Notes: generated by a model not told the origin, from the letters alone. A stretch of DNA of 64,000 bases from an uncultured bacterium (GCA_937124615.1 CAKZKR010000008.1:23376-87375); one strand, 5' to 3'; numbered from the stretch's first letter, positions 1-9,837 are shown. A program made the numbers and translations.

Positions 1-32
1 TATTTTAAAATTAAACTGTTACAAAATTGTAC

Positions 33-62
33 TTGACCTTTTTATGTAGTTTGTGTTAAAAT
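33..62 (+). promoter_or_regulatory. Likely sigma-70 promoter of the riboflavin operon
   Basis: A TTGACC box at 33-38 and a TAAAAT box at 57-62 are separated by 18 bases, close to the sigma-70 consensus. The predicted start lies just before the FMN riboswitch, as expected for a riboswitch-controlled operon. This is a match by eye only. Confidence 0.5.
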
Positions 63-79
63 AATTTCAATAGATAAAT

Positions 80-196
80 ACTAACCTTCAGGGCAGGGTG
101 AAATTCCCGACCGGCGGTAACAGCCCGCGAGCAGAAATGTCGATTCGGTGAAACTCCGAAGCCGACGGTTATAGTCCGGATGGAAGAAGCGTTAGT
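80..196 (+). ncRNA. FMN riboswitch (RFN element)
   Basis: The conserved RFN core is plainly readable: the P1 strand ACTAAC at 80-85 pairs with GTTAGT at 191-196. Between them are the near-invariant blocks AGGGCAGGGTGAAATTCCC (about 90-108), GACCGGCGGTAA, AGCCCGCGAGC, the GATTCGGTGAAACTCCGAA hairpin (142-160) and GCCGACGGTTATAGTCCGGA. This aptamer class binds flavin mononucleotide and represses riboflavin genes. It sits directly upstream of ribD and is followed by a terminator, so the operon is expected to be turned down when FMN is abundant. Confidence 0.97.
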
Positions 197-263
197 TCAA
201 AAGTGAATATCTCTAAGTCGCAATGGGAATTCTTTGCAGCGGCCATTTGCGGCTTTTTCCAAG

Positions 264-300
264 TGCCCTGATAGGTTAATCCTATCAGGGCATTTTATTT
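264..300 (+). terminator. Rho-independent attenuator of the FMN riboswitch
   Basis: A perfect 12-bp stem (264-275 with 281-292) around a TTAAT loop is followed by TTTTATTT. Lying between the aptamer and ribD, it is the expression platform: FMN binding should favour this hairpin and stop transcription. The segment 200-260, with GCAGCGG and TTGCGGC elements, probably supplies the antiterminator pairing. Confidence 0.9.
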
Positions 301-334
301 AATAACTTTTATATTATATAAGCCAATAGAAAGT

Positions 335-1432
335 ATGGAATTAAAAACGAATCAAGACATATATTACATGCGAAGGGCTCTTGAACTCGCAGAAAAAGGC
401 AAAGGGAAAACATCCCCTAACCCAATGGTGGGATGTGTTATTGTAAAGAACAATAAAATTATCGGTGAAGGTTATCATCAAAAAGCAGGGGCTCCTCATG
501 CAGAAATCATAGCATTAGATAGTGCAATAGAAGATGTTCAGGATTCGACCATTTATATTTCTCTTGAGCCCTGTACACATTTTGGAAAGACTCCTCCTTG
601 TGTTTCAAAAGTCATAGAAGTCCGTCCTAAAAGAGTCGTTATTGCTATGGAGGATCCCAATCCTCTTGTTTCGGGAAAAGGAATAAAAGCACTTGAATCT
701 TCAGGTATCAATGTAGATGTGGGTATATTAAAAGAAGAAGCCTGCAGACAAAATGAAGTATTTATAAAATATATTACGAAAAAGATACCGTTTGTGATAG
801 CCAAATGGGCTATGACAATGGATGGGAAAATAGCCACAGTTACAGGTGATTCAAAATATATTAGTACTTCGGATTCATTGAGAGTTGTTCATAAAATTAG
901 AAGTGAAGTTGATGCAATATTGGTAGGTGGAAAAACAGTCTTTAAAGACAATCCGCTATTAACAGTCCGGCATATAGAGGGAGAATATAAAAATCCCATA
1001 AGAATTATACTCGATTCAGAAAAAGAATTATCTAGAGACTTAAATGTTTTTAGGGATAGATCTATTGCTCCGACATGGATTGCAACGACTTATCGCCGTA
1101 AATATTCGTTTGTCGATAAAGTAATAGAATTAAACCCATCTGAAAATGGATATGTTTCTCTAATAGAGTTAATGCAGGAATTAGGAAAGTTAGAAATTGC
1201 GTCTGTTTTAATAGAAGGTGGAGGAAATGTATTTTCTTCATCTTTTCAACAGGGGATTGTGGATAAAATATATTGTTTTGTATGTCCAAAAATTTTTGGA
1301 GGTGAGAATGCAGTTAGTCCTTTAATGGGGTTACCAATTGCCCAGGGTGTAAATGAATCATTGCATTTAAAAATTTCTTCTGTTATGCATTTAGGCCAAG
1401 ATATATTAATTGAATCCTATGTAATTAAGTAA
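335..1432 (+). CDS. ribD: Bifunctional riboflavin deaminase/reductase RibD
   Basis: RibD deaminates 2,5-diamino-6-ribosylamino-4(3H)-pyrimidinone 5'-phosphate and then reduces the ribose side chain, the second and third steps from GTP to riboflavin. The N-terminal cytidine-deaminase-like domain shows TSPNPMVGCVIV (26-37), HAE (55-57) and PCTHFGKTPPC (79-89), giving zinc ligands H55, C80 and C89 and catalytic E57. The C-terminal half (about 150-365) is the reductase, opening with FVIAKWAMTMDGKIA. The length of 365 aa is usual for the fused enzyme. It is the first gene after the FMN riboswitch. The ribosome-binding site is weak; a second ATG lies at 368 but would remove conserved N-terminal residues. 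Confidence 0.97.
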   Translation: MELKTNQDIYYMRRALELAEKGKGKTSPNPMVGCVIVKNNKIIGEGYHQKAGAPHAEIIALDSAIEDVQDSTIYISLEPCTHFGKTPPCVSKVIEVRPKRVVIAMEDPNPLVSGKGIKALESSGINVDVGILKEEACRQNEVFIKYITKKIPFVIAKWAMTMDGKIATVTGDSKYISTSDSLRVVHKIRSEVDAILVGGKTVFKDNPLLTVRHIEGEYKNPIRIILDSEKELSRDLNVFRDRSIAPTWIATTYRRKYSFVDKVIELNPSENGYVSLIELMQELGKLEIASVLIEGGGNVFSSSFQQGIVDKIYCFVCPKIFGGENAVSPLMGLPIAQGVNESLHLKISSVMHLGQDILIESYVIK

Positions 1433-1442
1433 AAGGAAATCA

Positions 1443-2075
1443 ATGTTTACGGGTATTATTGAAGAAATAGGAACAGTTATTGAAGTTAAAAATGATAAAA
1501 TTACAATTCAATCAAGCACGATAATGTCGGATATGGTTTTGGGTTCAAGTATCGCTGTAAATGGAGTATGTCTTACAGTAACAGAGAAAGCAAATTTTTC
1601 ATTTTCTGCTCAAATTTCACCTGAAACAAAAACAAAAACAACCCTTTCCGGGCTTTGTGTACACCAAAAAGTAAATTTGGAAAGGGCTATGCCTGTTAAT
1701 GGAAGATTCGGAGGTCATATTGTTTTAGGACATGTTGATGGAATTGGCATTATTGAGCGCATTGTAGAACAGGGAAAATTTTCCCTATGGTATTTTAAAG
1801 TACCTTATGAGATATGTAAGTATATTGTTCCCAAAGGCTCAATAGCTATTGATGGTATTAGTCTAACAGTAATAGAGATTATAGATAACATCTTTAGTGT
1901 TGCCATAATCCCTTCAACAAGAAGTAATACTAATTTACAATTTCTAAATATAGGTAATAAAGTCAACTTAGAAACAGATATTATCGGAAAATATATTGAA
2001 AGATTATTAGGTCTCCACTATCAAAGACCAGCTTTGTCAGAGAATTTTTTAAAAGAACATGGCTTTTTAGAATAA
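1443..2075 (+). CDS. ribE: Riboflavin synthase alpha chain
   Basis: This enzyme dismutates two molecules of 6,7-dimethyl-8-ribityllumazine into riboflavin and a pyrimidinedione. It begins with the signature [10 protein letters not shown] and contains the two expected lumazine-binding repeats, each with the same core ([13 protein letters not shown] in the first half, [12 protein letters not shown] in the second). The length of 210 aa is typical. It starts 10 bases after ribD and is co-transcribed with it. Confidence 0.97.
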   Translation: MFTGIIEEIGTVIEVKNDKITIQSSTIMSDMVLGSSIAVNGVCLTVTEKANFSFSAQISPETKTKTTLSGLCVHQKVNLERAMPVNGRFGGHIVLGHVDGIGIIERIVEQGKFSLWYFKVPYEICKYIVPKGSIAIDGISLTVIEIIDNIFSVAIIPSTRSNTNLQFLNIGNKVNLETDIIGKYIERLLGLHYQRPALSENFLKEHGFLE

Positions 2076-2094
2076 AATAATAAGGATTTTTGAA

Positions 2095-3285
2095 ATGCTA
2101 TCACCTTTAGATGAAATTATTAAAGATTTGCAAGATGGGAAAATGATAATACTCATTGATGACGAGGACCGTGAGAATGAAGGAGATCTCGTCATGGCGG
2201 GAGAAAAGGTAACACCTGAATCTATCAATTTTATGGCAAAATATGGCCGAGGGTTGATTTGTGTCCCTATGTTAAAAGAACGCCTTGAAGAGTTGGACTT
2301 ACCGCCGATGACGAATCATAATACCTCACCTTTTTCTACGGCATTTCATCTTTCTTTTGATTCAGCGCATGGAATTACAACGGGTATAAGTGCCTATGAC
2401 CGGGCATATGGAATTCGGTTGGTTGCAAAACCTGAAACCCAGGCAAAGGATTTAGTTCGTCCCGGACATCTTTTCCCCCTTTGCGCACGGGAGGGAGGAG
2501 TTTTAGTTCGTGCAGGGCAAACAGAAGGATCTATTGACCTCTTAAAGATGGCAAACATGACCCCAGTGTCGGTAATTTGTGAAATAATGAAAGATGATGG
2601 GACAATGGCTCGTCTTCCGGACTTAGAACAGTTTGCTCAGGAACACGGCTTAAAAATCTGCTCAATAGAGCAAATTATTCGTTATCGCCGTTCTCATGAA
2701 AAATTAGTCCATAGAATATCTGAAGCCAAACTTCCCACCCTTTTTGGAGATTTTCGGATTATTATCTATGAGTGTATGATAGATACTTACCAGCATATTG
2801 CATTAGTAAAAGGTGATGTTGCTTCAGAAAACCCCGTTTTAGTTCGGGTTCATTCTGAATGCTTTACGGGAGATGTTTTAGGTTCACTTCGTTGTGACTG
2901 CAGAGGACAATTACAAGAAGCAATGAAAATGATTGAAAAAGAGGGTTGCGGTGTTCTTGTCTATATGCGTCAGGAGGGACGAGGAATTGGTTTAGCGAAC
3001 AAGATAAAAGCATACGCATTACAAGACCAGGGTTTAGATACTGTTGAAGCAAATAAGCATTTAGGTTTCGACCCAGACCCCCGAGAATACGGTTTAGGGG
3101 CCCAAATTTTAGTAGATTTAGGTGTGAAAGAAATGCGTCTTATCACCAATAATCCTATTAAGAGAGCGGGTTTAGAAGGTTATGGCTTAAAAGTAGTTGA
3201 CCGAGTTCCTCTTGTTATCCCTCCAAATGATCATAATCTCATATACTTAAAAACAAAAAAGGAAAAACTGGGACATTTGTTGTAA
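2095..3285 (+). CDS. ribBA: Bifunctional DHBP synthase / GTP cyclohydrolase II RibBA
   Basis: RibBA supplies both branches of riboflavin synthesis: 3,4-dihydroxy-2-butanone 4-phosphate (N-terminal domain, about 1-200) and the pyrimidine precursor from GTP (C-terminal domain, about 205-396). The first domain has [10 protein letters not shown] and TTGISAYDR. The second has the zinc cysteines C256, C267 and C269 in [15 protein letters not shown], followed by RQEGRGIGL. One oddity is that the usual GHTEA block of the DHBP synthase domain reads GQTEG, so Q142 stands where a metal-binding histidine is expected. The domain order and length are normal. Confidence 0.96.
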   Translation: MLSPLDEIIKDLQDGKMIILIDDEDRENEGDLVMAGEKVTPESINFMAKYGRGLICVPMLKERLEELDLPPMTNHNTSPFSTAFHLSFDSAHGITTGISAYDRAYGIRLVAKPETQAKDLVRPGHLFPLCAREGGVLVRAGQTEGSIDLLKMANMTPVSVICEIMKDDGTMARLPDLEQFAQEHGLKICSIEQIIRYRRSHEKLVHRISEAKLPTLFGDFRIIIYECMIDTYQHIALVKGDVASENPVLVRVHSECFTGDVLGSLRCDCRGQLQEAMKMIEKEGCGVLVYMRQEGRGIGLANKIKAYALQDQGLDTVEANKHLGFDPDPREYGLGAQILVDLGVKEMRLITNNPIKRAGLEGYGLKVVDRVPLVIPPNDHNLIYLKTKKEKLGHLL

Positions 3286-3300
3286 AATATATGTACTTTT

Positions 3301-3597
3301 ATGAGTTATAAAACAATGGAAGATAATAAATCGGATAATCTTAAAATTTTAGCCCGTTGTATTTCAGATATAGAAGCAGAACTAATAGTACGCCTGCTTG
3401 AAGAAAATGAAATAGAATCTTTTGTTGAAACAAATATTCCTCATTCAGTTTGGCCTGTTAGTGCTGATGCACTAGTTATAGTTCGTGAAACAGACTATAA
3501 TCAGGCTAGACAAATTCTTAAAGAAAATATTGAAAATCAGAATATAATTGAAGAGGATAATGATACAAACAATATCTTTGAAAAAGAAGGAGATTAG
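3301..3597 (+). CDS. DUF2007-like small protein in the riboflavin operon
   Basis: This 98-residue protein looks like the DUF2007 (putative signal-transducing) fold. It has an N-terminal strand-helix segment ([20 protein letters not shown]), a middle strand with the EIESFVE element, and a second strand-helix ending in [17 protein letters not shown]. The C-terminus is acidic and probably disordered. No enzyme motif is visible. It lies between ribBA and ribH, with only two bases before ribH, so it is probably co-expressed. Function is unknown. The start is uncertain because there is no clear Shine-Dalgarno; an ATG at 3316 is an alternative. Confidence 0.75.
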   Translation: MSYKTMEDNKSDNLKILARCISDIEAELIVRLLEENEIESFVETNIPHSVWPVSADALVIVRETDYNQARQILKENIENQNIIEEDNDTNNIFEKEGD

Positions 3598-3599
3598 AC

Positions 3600-4073
3600 A
3601 TGCCTAAGATAGTTCAAGGAAATTTAATTCCTCAAAACAAAAAATTTGGTATTATTGCATCACGCTTTAATGAGTTTATCGTTCAAAAGTTATTAGACGG
3701 GGCTTTAGATGTTTTGAAAAGGCATGGAGTTTCCGACGAAATGATCACAGTAGTTTGGGTTCCTGGTTCATTTGAAATACCATTAGTTGCCCAGAAAATG
3801 GCAGAATCTAAGAAATATGATGCTGTTATTGCTTTAGGTTGTGTTATTCGCGGAGGAACACCTCATTTTGAATATGTAGCGGCAGAAACTACAAAGGGAA
3901 TAGGACAGGTATCCCTAAATACAGGTGTCCCTGTTATTTTTGGAGTATTAACCACAGATAGTATTGAACAGGCTATCGAACGTGCAGGAACCAAAGCAGG
4001 AAATAAAGGGGCCCATTCTGCTTTAACGGCATTGGAAATGGTTTCGATTATGGAGCAGTTAAATACATGCTAA
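3600..4073 (+). CDS. ribH: 6,7-dimethyl-8-ribityllumazine synthase
   Basis: RibH condenses dihydroxybutanone phosphate with 5-amino-6-ribitylaminouracil to give lumazine, the penultimate step of riboflavin synthesis, usually as a 60-subunit shell or a pentamer. The family signature is clear: [29 protein letters not shown], and [17 protein letters not shown] with the catalytic histidine, then [16 protein letters not shown]. The length of 157 aa is normal. The 3' end overlaps nusB by 7 bases, implying translational coupling. Confidence 0.97.
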   Translation: MPKIVQGNLIPQNKKFGIIASRFNEFIVQKLLDGALDVLKRHGVSDEMITVVWVPGSFEIPLVAQKMAESKKYDAVIALGCVIRGGTPHFEYVAAETTKGIGQVSLNTGVPVIFGVLTTDSIEQAIERAGTKAGNKGAHSALTALEMVSIMEQLNTC

Positions 4074-4519
4074 AAGTTGAGCAGAGGAGAAAAGCACGGA
4101 TTGCCACATTACAGTTTTTGTTTGGTTTGGAGTTTCATCCTTTAGAAGGAAAAGAGGAGTTGAAAGATTTTTGGAACTATAATCCTTTCCGGAAATCCGT
4201 AAGAACCTATGCTGAAAAATTAATTTGGGGGATAATAGAAACCCAAGAAGAAATTGATGAAATTATTAAAAAGTCACTAACAAAATGGAAGTGGGATAGA
4301 ATAGGATTGATAGAAAAAGTTATATTAAGAATTGCTGTCTATGAGGGGGGGATGTCGGGCCTGTCTCCATCGCGGACAAGTATTTATGAAGCGATTGAGC
4401 TGGCGAAGATGTTCGGTTCCGAAGATACCCCTAAATTTATAAATGGGATTTTGGACCGTGTATTTACCACTCAAAATTGGATTGAAAAAGAAGATGGTAA
4501 TACTAAAAGCAACGAATAA
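4067..4519 (+). CDS. nusB: Transcription antitermination factor NusB
   Basis: NusB, with NusE (S10), binds boxA RNA and promotes rRNA antitermination. The N-terminal [17 protein letters not shown] helix and the C-terminal [26 protein letters not shown] block are diagnostic. The length of 150 aa is normal. The start codon lies inside the end of ribH; ribH-nusB adjacency is a widespread arrangement. Only five bases separate its stop from the convergent coiled-coil gene, so no separate terminator fits between them. Confidence 0.95.
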   Translation: MLKVEQRRKARIATLQFLFGLEFHPLEGKEELKDFWNYNPFRKSVRTYAEKLIWGIIETQEEIDEIIKKSLTKWKWDRIGLIEKVILRIAVYEGGMSGLSPSRTSIYEAIELAKMFGSEDTPKFINGILDRVFTTQNWIEKEDGNTKSNE

Positions 4520-4524
4520 TATAA

Positions 4525-7500
4525 CTAATTTGTTGGTCGAGGGGTTATTACACATTGAGGTTGAGCAGACTGTATTTGAAGTAAGCCCTCCGGTGATATA
4601 CCCGTATTTGCTAAATGTAGACGCTTGAGATTTTTCATATTTCTAATTTTACCAACACTTGCATTGGTAATTTTTGCTTGTTGTATCCATAATTCTTCTA
4701 ACAAGGGAAATGATTCAAATACTTCAAACCCTTTGTCAGTAATATTGGATGTGTATAGTTTAACCTCTCTTAAGTTTCGTAGGTTTTTTAATTTTAAAAT
4801 TCCCGCATCAGATATACTTGTTTGAACTAAATGCAGACTTTTTAGTCCTGTTAGATGGCTGATATACCCAATTCTTTCATCATTAACCCCATAGCCGACC
4901 ATTCCTAAAGCCTGAATATCATTTGGTTGTAAATTGGCAAGCCAGGATATCTCTTTTGCACTGTTGATTTCCATTTGTAGTTTTATTTCTGTATTTTTAG
5001 GAACATTAACTGTCCCTTTTGCATCTGTGAAAGCTTTCCATTCTGCTTGTAGTGTTTCTCCCCACGCACGAGTTAGAATTTTTCCTAAAGATTTATTTTC
5101 AGGGAATATGATGGTCCTCTCAGGAAGTGGTTTATCATCTGGAATATCAGGAAGTATATTTTTACATACAATATTTAAGTCTGGATAATTTGACTTAATA
5201 GTATTAAGAATACCTTCTGAAATATCGTTATCAATATAAATTGTTCCAAATTTCATTTGCGATAACCATTTGAGAATATTATCGTCTTGAGGAAGTGTGT
5301 CTATAGTTAACACGGATATCTTACCTAGAATGCTTGATTCTAAATTCATGATTTGTGATATTAATTCCATGTTTGTTCTTAACTGAATTTTCCATTCCAA
5401 ATCAACTTCTACTTTACCTTTGGCCTCCCGTAGTGTTGTCCATTTATTAGTATCAGATATTTGATTATCCTGATAGAATAGAGAACCTACGGAGATGTTT
5501 TCAGGGAAGGAAAGGATAAAGGTTTTCTTTTCTGGTTCTGTTACTTGAGGTGGAGGAGGTAGGGATGTTTCTTCTTTTTTCTCTTCAACAGTTGGAGTAA
5601 CAGGGATTTCTGTTTGTGTTGATTGGGGTGGGGCTGATTCTGTTTTATCTACAAGATCTTTTTGCTCAATATTTTGGCTTATTCCATTTTGAGGTTTTTT
5701 TGTTCCGCCCGAAAAAAAGTACCCGATACCTATTCCTGCACATAACACCACAATAATTCCGATGGTAATTACGAGCATTCTGAATTTATTGTTAACTTTT
5801 TCGATACTAACACTGGCAGAAGCCAATATGGCTTCAGGAATTTCTTCAAAAGGACTGCCGGTTGGAGTCAGGGTCTTCACAGAAGGTGGTTCTTTTTCAA
5901 CTTCATGTGTAGAATATATTTGTTTCTGCTTTAATTGTTCCAATTCCTGTCTGAGTTGTTGACGAGAACTTAATAACATGGAGGTCTGAGATCTTAAAGC
6001 CTCCATTTCGCTCATAAGGTCCTCCAACTGTTTTTCTTTTCTGATTTTTTCCTCATTAATTTTTGCGATTTCCTTCTCTCTTTGTGATAATGTAAATTGT
6101 AAGGATTGTAGTTGTTCCCGGGCTTTTTCTAATTCTGAATTTTTTTCTGTTTCGCGCTGTTTTAATGATTGAATTTCTTGTTCGAGTATTTCCTGATGTG
6201 TTTGTGCCGAATGAGTCCGTTGATGTAATGACACCAACTCTTCTTGTAATTTAGCCAATAATTCTTCTTTTTCTGTCCGTTTTTTGATTTCTTCTCGGAT
6301 AGCAGTTTCTTTTTCATTTAAGGAAGCGGATAACTGGTCTAACTTACTTTGAAGTTCAATGAACTCTTGTTCTTTTGATGTGAGTTTTTTGCGGAAAACA
6401 GTTAATTCTTCTTCTATTTTATTTTCAGAGTGTGTTGCCTCGTGAGCCTTTTCTCGAACAGAATTCAATTCCTCTTGTAATCTTTGGATTTGTAGAATAT
6501 ATTGTTCTTGAGCTTTTTGGGATTCTTGAACGGCTAATTCTCTTGCTTTTAATTTATCTTGTAATTCTTTTACTTTGTTTTGGGCTTCTGCAAGGGCATT
6601 TGTTTTTTCTTTTTCTCCCGCTCGTAATAGTTCTAACTCTTGAACTACTTTTTGTTCAGTTTTAATATATTGTTCAGCCTGATTTTTTAATTGTTCATAT
6701 TCTTTTTGTATTTGCTTAAGATTCTCAACGGTCATCATACTCCGTTTTTCTGCATTTTGAAGTAAAGCCTCTCGTTCGGAAAGCATTTGCTGAACTTTTT
6801 CCAATTCCCCGCGAGTATTGTCAAGGGCCTCTTCTTTAGATTGAGTAGCTTTACGAAGTTGCTCTATTTCCTTTTGTAATTGTTGTTCTGCCTCTAATGC
6901 TTGTTTTGCTTGAGATTGAGTAAGTCTAATCTCTTCGCGGAGTCGTTCAACTTCTTTTTTGCTTTCCGCTGATTGTTGTTCTAAAGACTGAATAAGTTGT
7001 TCTTTTTCATAAAGTTGTTGTTTCAATTGTTGTAATGCATCTCGTGTTTCATCCAGTTCCCTCGTTTTTTGTTCCTCAACTTTTCTGAGGTCTTCTATTT
7101 GTTTTTGTAAGTCTTCCTGAGATTTTTCAGCATCACGAGCTTGTTCATGAAGTTTTCCCAATTCTTGTTCTAAGTACTTAACTTGCTTTTCGCGTTCTTT
7201 CTTTTCATTTTCTAATACGGAGATTTCTGTTTCACGAGATTTTAATGTGAGTTGTAGTTCTTGTAGTTGATTTTGTGCATGTTGTAAGGCCTCTTCTTTT
7301 GATTTACTCAATTCTTTGAGCTGGCTCAATTCTCTAATTAAACTTTCTTGAGATTGTGCTGTCTGTTCGGCTTTTTTCTGAAGCGAGTTTAATTCTGCTT
7401 CCATTAGTGCTATAGTTTTTTCTCGCTGGGCCCGTTCTAATGCAGCTGTTTGGACTTCCTGTTCTTTTTCATCTAATGAATTTTTTAAGTGCCTTAATTC

Positions 7501-8034
7501 CTCTTGTGCTCTTAACAATTCCTCATTTTTCCGTTTTTCCTGTTCTTTTAATTTCTCCAGTTCAGCCGAGAGGGCCTTTCGGATTGCTTCCTCTTCCTCC
7601 TTTTTCTCTCTCATGTGAACAAGTTGACTTTTTAGTTCTTTGATTTGTGCTTCATAACTTGCTTTTTCAATTGATATTTCTTCAGTTTTATGTGTTTGTT
7701 TTTCAATCTCTTCTTTTATTTGATTCAGGCGATAGTGATAATTTGATAATAATTCTCGTAGATATTCTTTTTCGTCTTCATTGAAATGAATAGTAAACCA
7801 GGAAACTCTTTCCTCTAAGCCATTAATTTGTTGCTCAATTAATGGGACAATTTTTGATAATTGATTCCAGTCTTCTACGACTAATAGTAAGTCAGCTTTT
7901 AGAAACAAATAGTTTATAAAACTTTCAAAATCAGAAGGAAGGGTATAAAAACTCTTATTTGCTCCAATAAAATCACGGCGCAAAAGTAACTCATGTGTTT
8001 TATTATAAGTATAGTTTAACTCATCAAGCAACAT
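4525..8034 (-). CDS. Giant coiled-coil, single-span membrane protein with C-terminal leucine-rich repeats
   Basis: I do not recognise a named family. The architecture of the 1169 aa is clear. A roughly 100-residue N-terminal helical region precedes some 600 residues of almost unbroken heptad-like coiled coil rich in E, K, Q and L. One membrane span follows (about 753-775, MLVITIGIIVVLCAG...), then a Pro/Thr/Glu linker. Last come two segments with leucine-rich-repeat character, ending in 'LxxLxxLxLxxTxIT' repeats such as LKSLHLVQTSISDAGILKLK. By topology the coiled coil should be cytoplasmic and the repeats outside the membrane. It could be a scaffold or polarity protein linking envelope and cytoplasm. 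It is a single gene convergent with nusB. Confidence 0.85.
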   Translation of the reverse strand: MLLDELNYTYNKTHELLLRRDFIGANKSFYTLPSDFESFINYLFLKADLLLVVEDWNQLSKIVPLIEQQINGLEERVSWFTIHFNEDEKEYLRELLSNYHYRLNQIKEEIEKQTHKTEEISIEKASYEAQIKELKSQLVHMREKKEEEEAIRKALSAELEKLKEQEKRKNEELLRAQEELRHLKNSLDEKEQEVQTAALERAQREKTIALMEAELNSLQKKAEQTAQSQESLIRELSQLKELSKSKEEALQHAQNQLQELQLTLKSRETEISVLENEKKEREKQVKYLEQELGKLHEQARDAEKSQEDLQKQIEDLRKVEEQKTRELDETRDALQQLKQQLYEKEQLIQSLEQQSAESKKEVERLREEIRLTQSQAKQALEAEQQLQKEIEQLRKATQSKEEALDNTRGELEKVQQMLSEREALLQNAEKRSMMTVENLKQIQKEYEQLKNQAEQYIKTEQKVVQELELLRAGEKEKTNALAEAQNKVKELQDKLKARELAVQESQKAQEQYILQIQRLQEELNSVREKAHEATHSENKIEEELTVFRKKLTSKEQEFIELQSKLDQLSASLNEKETAIREEIKKRTEKEELLAKLQEELVSLHQRTHSAQTHQEILEQEIQSLKQRETEKNSELEKAREQLQSLQFTLSQREKEIAKINEEKIRKEKQLEDLMSEMEALRSQTSMLLSSRQQLRQELEQLKQKQIYSTHEVEKEPPSVKTLTPTGSPFEEIPEAILASASVSIEKVNNKFRMLVITIGIIVVLCAGIGIGYFFSGGTKKPQNGISQNIEQKDLVDKTESAPPQSTQTEIPVTPTVEEKKEETSLPPPPQVTEPEKKTFILSFPENISVGSLFYQDNQISDTNKWTTLREAKGKVEVDLEWKIQLRTNMELISQIMNLESSILGKISVLTIDTLPQDDNILKWLSQMKFGTIYIDNDISEGILNTIKSNYPDLNIVCKNILPDIPDDKPLPERTIIFPENKSLGKILTRAWGETLQAEWKAFTDAKGTVNVPKNTEIKLQMEINSAKEISWLANLQPNDIQALGMVGYGVNDERIGYISHLTGLKSLHLVQTSISDAGILKLKNLRNLREVKLYTSNITDKGFEVFESFPLLEELWIQQAKITNASVGKIRNMKNLKRLHLANTGISPEGLLQIQSAQPQCVITPRPTN

Positions 8035-8268
8035 CTACAGTTCCTTTTATTTATATAAAAATCACAATTATTATTAAAAAAATATTTTGTCAACAGAATA
8101 CTATAAATTTGTTTTTTTTATACTAATAGTTTATCATATTTAAAAAGAAAAGTAAATAAAAAGATATACAGTATTTAGATATGATAAATAGATAATTTTT
8201 ATATTTTATGGTAAAATATAAAGTGTCGATATACTTATGTCATCAATTAAATCACTGGGAATGTGTTT

Positions 8269-9828
8269 GTGAGTGAGCAAGCATACGAAATCATTAGTTG
8301 TACCAAATGTGGACAAAAGATGAAGGTGCCGACCTCTGCGGAGGGTAAGGCTTTTAAATGTGTTCGTTGTGGAAATATTGTTCGCTATACGGCTTCTCAT
8401 CAGGACTCTTCTGCTTCGGGACAAGTAAACGCTACGGACTCTTCGACAGGAACCGTTTCCTTTGGGAGTTTTACAGGCTTGTTATCTCAATGGCTTGTAA
8501 CATCTGGTTTAGTAACAAGTCAAGATTTGGAAGAGTCTTTGGAAATTCAGAAGAAACAAGGAGGGTATTTATTAAAACTACTCTATCAAAATGGAAAATT
8601 ACCCGCTGAAATGTTATTTGAAGTCCTATCAAGGAGTTCAGGTTTCCCAAAAATTGATATTAATCGTTTATATATCGATAAAGAAATAGTCGAATTAGTT
8701 CCTAAAAAACTATGTGAGGAGAGATTTGTTTTTCCTGTTGACCGGTTAGGAAGAAACTTGACTCTGGCAATGGCATGTCCTATTGATAAAGAGACCGTTT
8801 TTCTTGTTGAGCAATTTACTCAACTGAGGGTAAAACCAACACTCGTTCGAATAACAGAAGTTGAAGAAACAATAAATAAGTATTTTAAAGGGGGCAAGGG
8901 AGAAGCAGGTTTTATTCATACTCCTTCTGTTTCAACTACCCCGTTGACAGAGAGTAGAATAATAAGGACAAAACCCCATGTAGAAGGACAACATCCTCCC
9001 TCGGTTGTTCAATTTCCTGAAGAAACCTTTGAAAAAGAAAAGAAAAATGTTGAACTGCTAATTGATGAGTTAGAATACCTTCCAATTCCCCCTACTGCGG
9101 AACTTGCTTTGAGCATGGTTTTAGATGATAGTTTTCCAAATATAGAAGATTTAAGTTCTATTTTTGCGGATGAACCTTCTTTGGCAACGGCTTTACTCCG
9201 TTGGGCAAACACTTCTATTATATCGGAAGAAAGAAAGACAGGGAGTATATGGACCGCATTAACTCTTTTAGGTCCAATGGGGATTCAGGTGATGATGAAT
9301 CATATAAAAGATAGCCAACAACCGATATCGGAATACCCAGTACTCCCCATAAGTGGAAGGTCAAAACTATCTGCAAAACTTGCGGAAAAATTAGCTCAGA
9401 ATTCAAAAAAGGTAAGTCCCTCTCTTGCTTATACTACTGCTTTGATACATCAAATAGGGGCTATTGTTTTATATATGGTTGGGCAGGAAGAATATAAAAA
9501 AGTTATGAAAGATTCTCTTCCAGAAATACGATTAAAAAAAGAATCTGAATACTTTACAATTAATCATGCTGTTACCGCTTCATTACTGGCAAGTCGATGG
9601 AAATTTCCGGAAATTGTTGTTCATGCTCTATGCCATTATTTAGAACCTTATAAGGCTCCGGGAAAATCTAAAGATTTGGCACATATCCTTTTTATATCTT
9701 CAATAGCAGGTTTGCCAGCAGAACAATCCAATCATGATGAGGTTATTCGGGAAGCATTACGGATAAGAGAAAAAAGCATTCAATATCTCGGATTGGACTT
9801 GAGAGAAGTAATGAAAGCATTAGGATAG
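8269..9828 (+). CDS. Zinc-ribbon - MshEN - HDOD regulatory protein
   Basis: Three domains are visible. An N-terminal zinc ribbon has CTKC and CVRC (cysteines at about 11, 14, 31 and 34). A GspE/MshE N-terminal domain (about 65-215) has an L-rich repeat pattern (LLSQWLVTSGLVTSQDLEE... then GGYLLKLLYQNGKL) like c-di-GMP-binding MshEN domains. An HDOD domain follows (about 260-470; IPPTAELALSMVLDD). HDOD proteins are non-catalytic HD-fold regulators. I infer a c-di-GMP-responsive regulator of motility or pili. I chose GTG at 8269 because GGGA at 8257-8260 is then 8 bases upstream; GTG at 8263 is the longer alternative. Confidence 0.85.
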   Translation: MSEQAYEIISCTKCGQKMKVPTSAEGKAFKCVRCGNIVRYTASHQDSSASGQVNATDSSTGTVSFGSFTGLLSQWLVTSGLVTSQDLEESLEIQKKQGGYLLKLLYQNGKLPAEMLFEVLSRSSGFPKIDINRLYIDKEIVELVPKKLCEERFVFPVDRLGRNLTLAMACPIDKETVFLVEQFTQLRVKPTLVRITEVEETINKYFKGGKGEAGFIHTPSVSTTPLTESRIIRTKPHVEGQHPPSVVQFPEETFEKEKKNVELLIDELEYLPIPPTAELALSMVLDDSFPNIEDLSSIFADEPSLATALLRWANTSIISEERKTGSIWTALTLLGPMGIQVMMNHIKDSQQPISEYPVLPISGRSKLSAKLAEKLAQNSKKVSPSLAYTTALIHQIGAIVLYMVGQEEYKKVMKDSLPEIRLKKESEYFTINHAVTASLLASRWKFPEIVVHALCHYLEPYKAPGKSKDLAHILFISSIAGLPAEQSNHDEVIREALRIREKSIQYLGLDLREVMKALG

Positions 9829-9837
9829 GGAATACTA

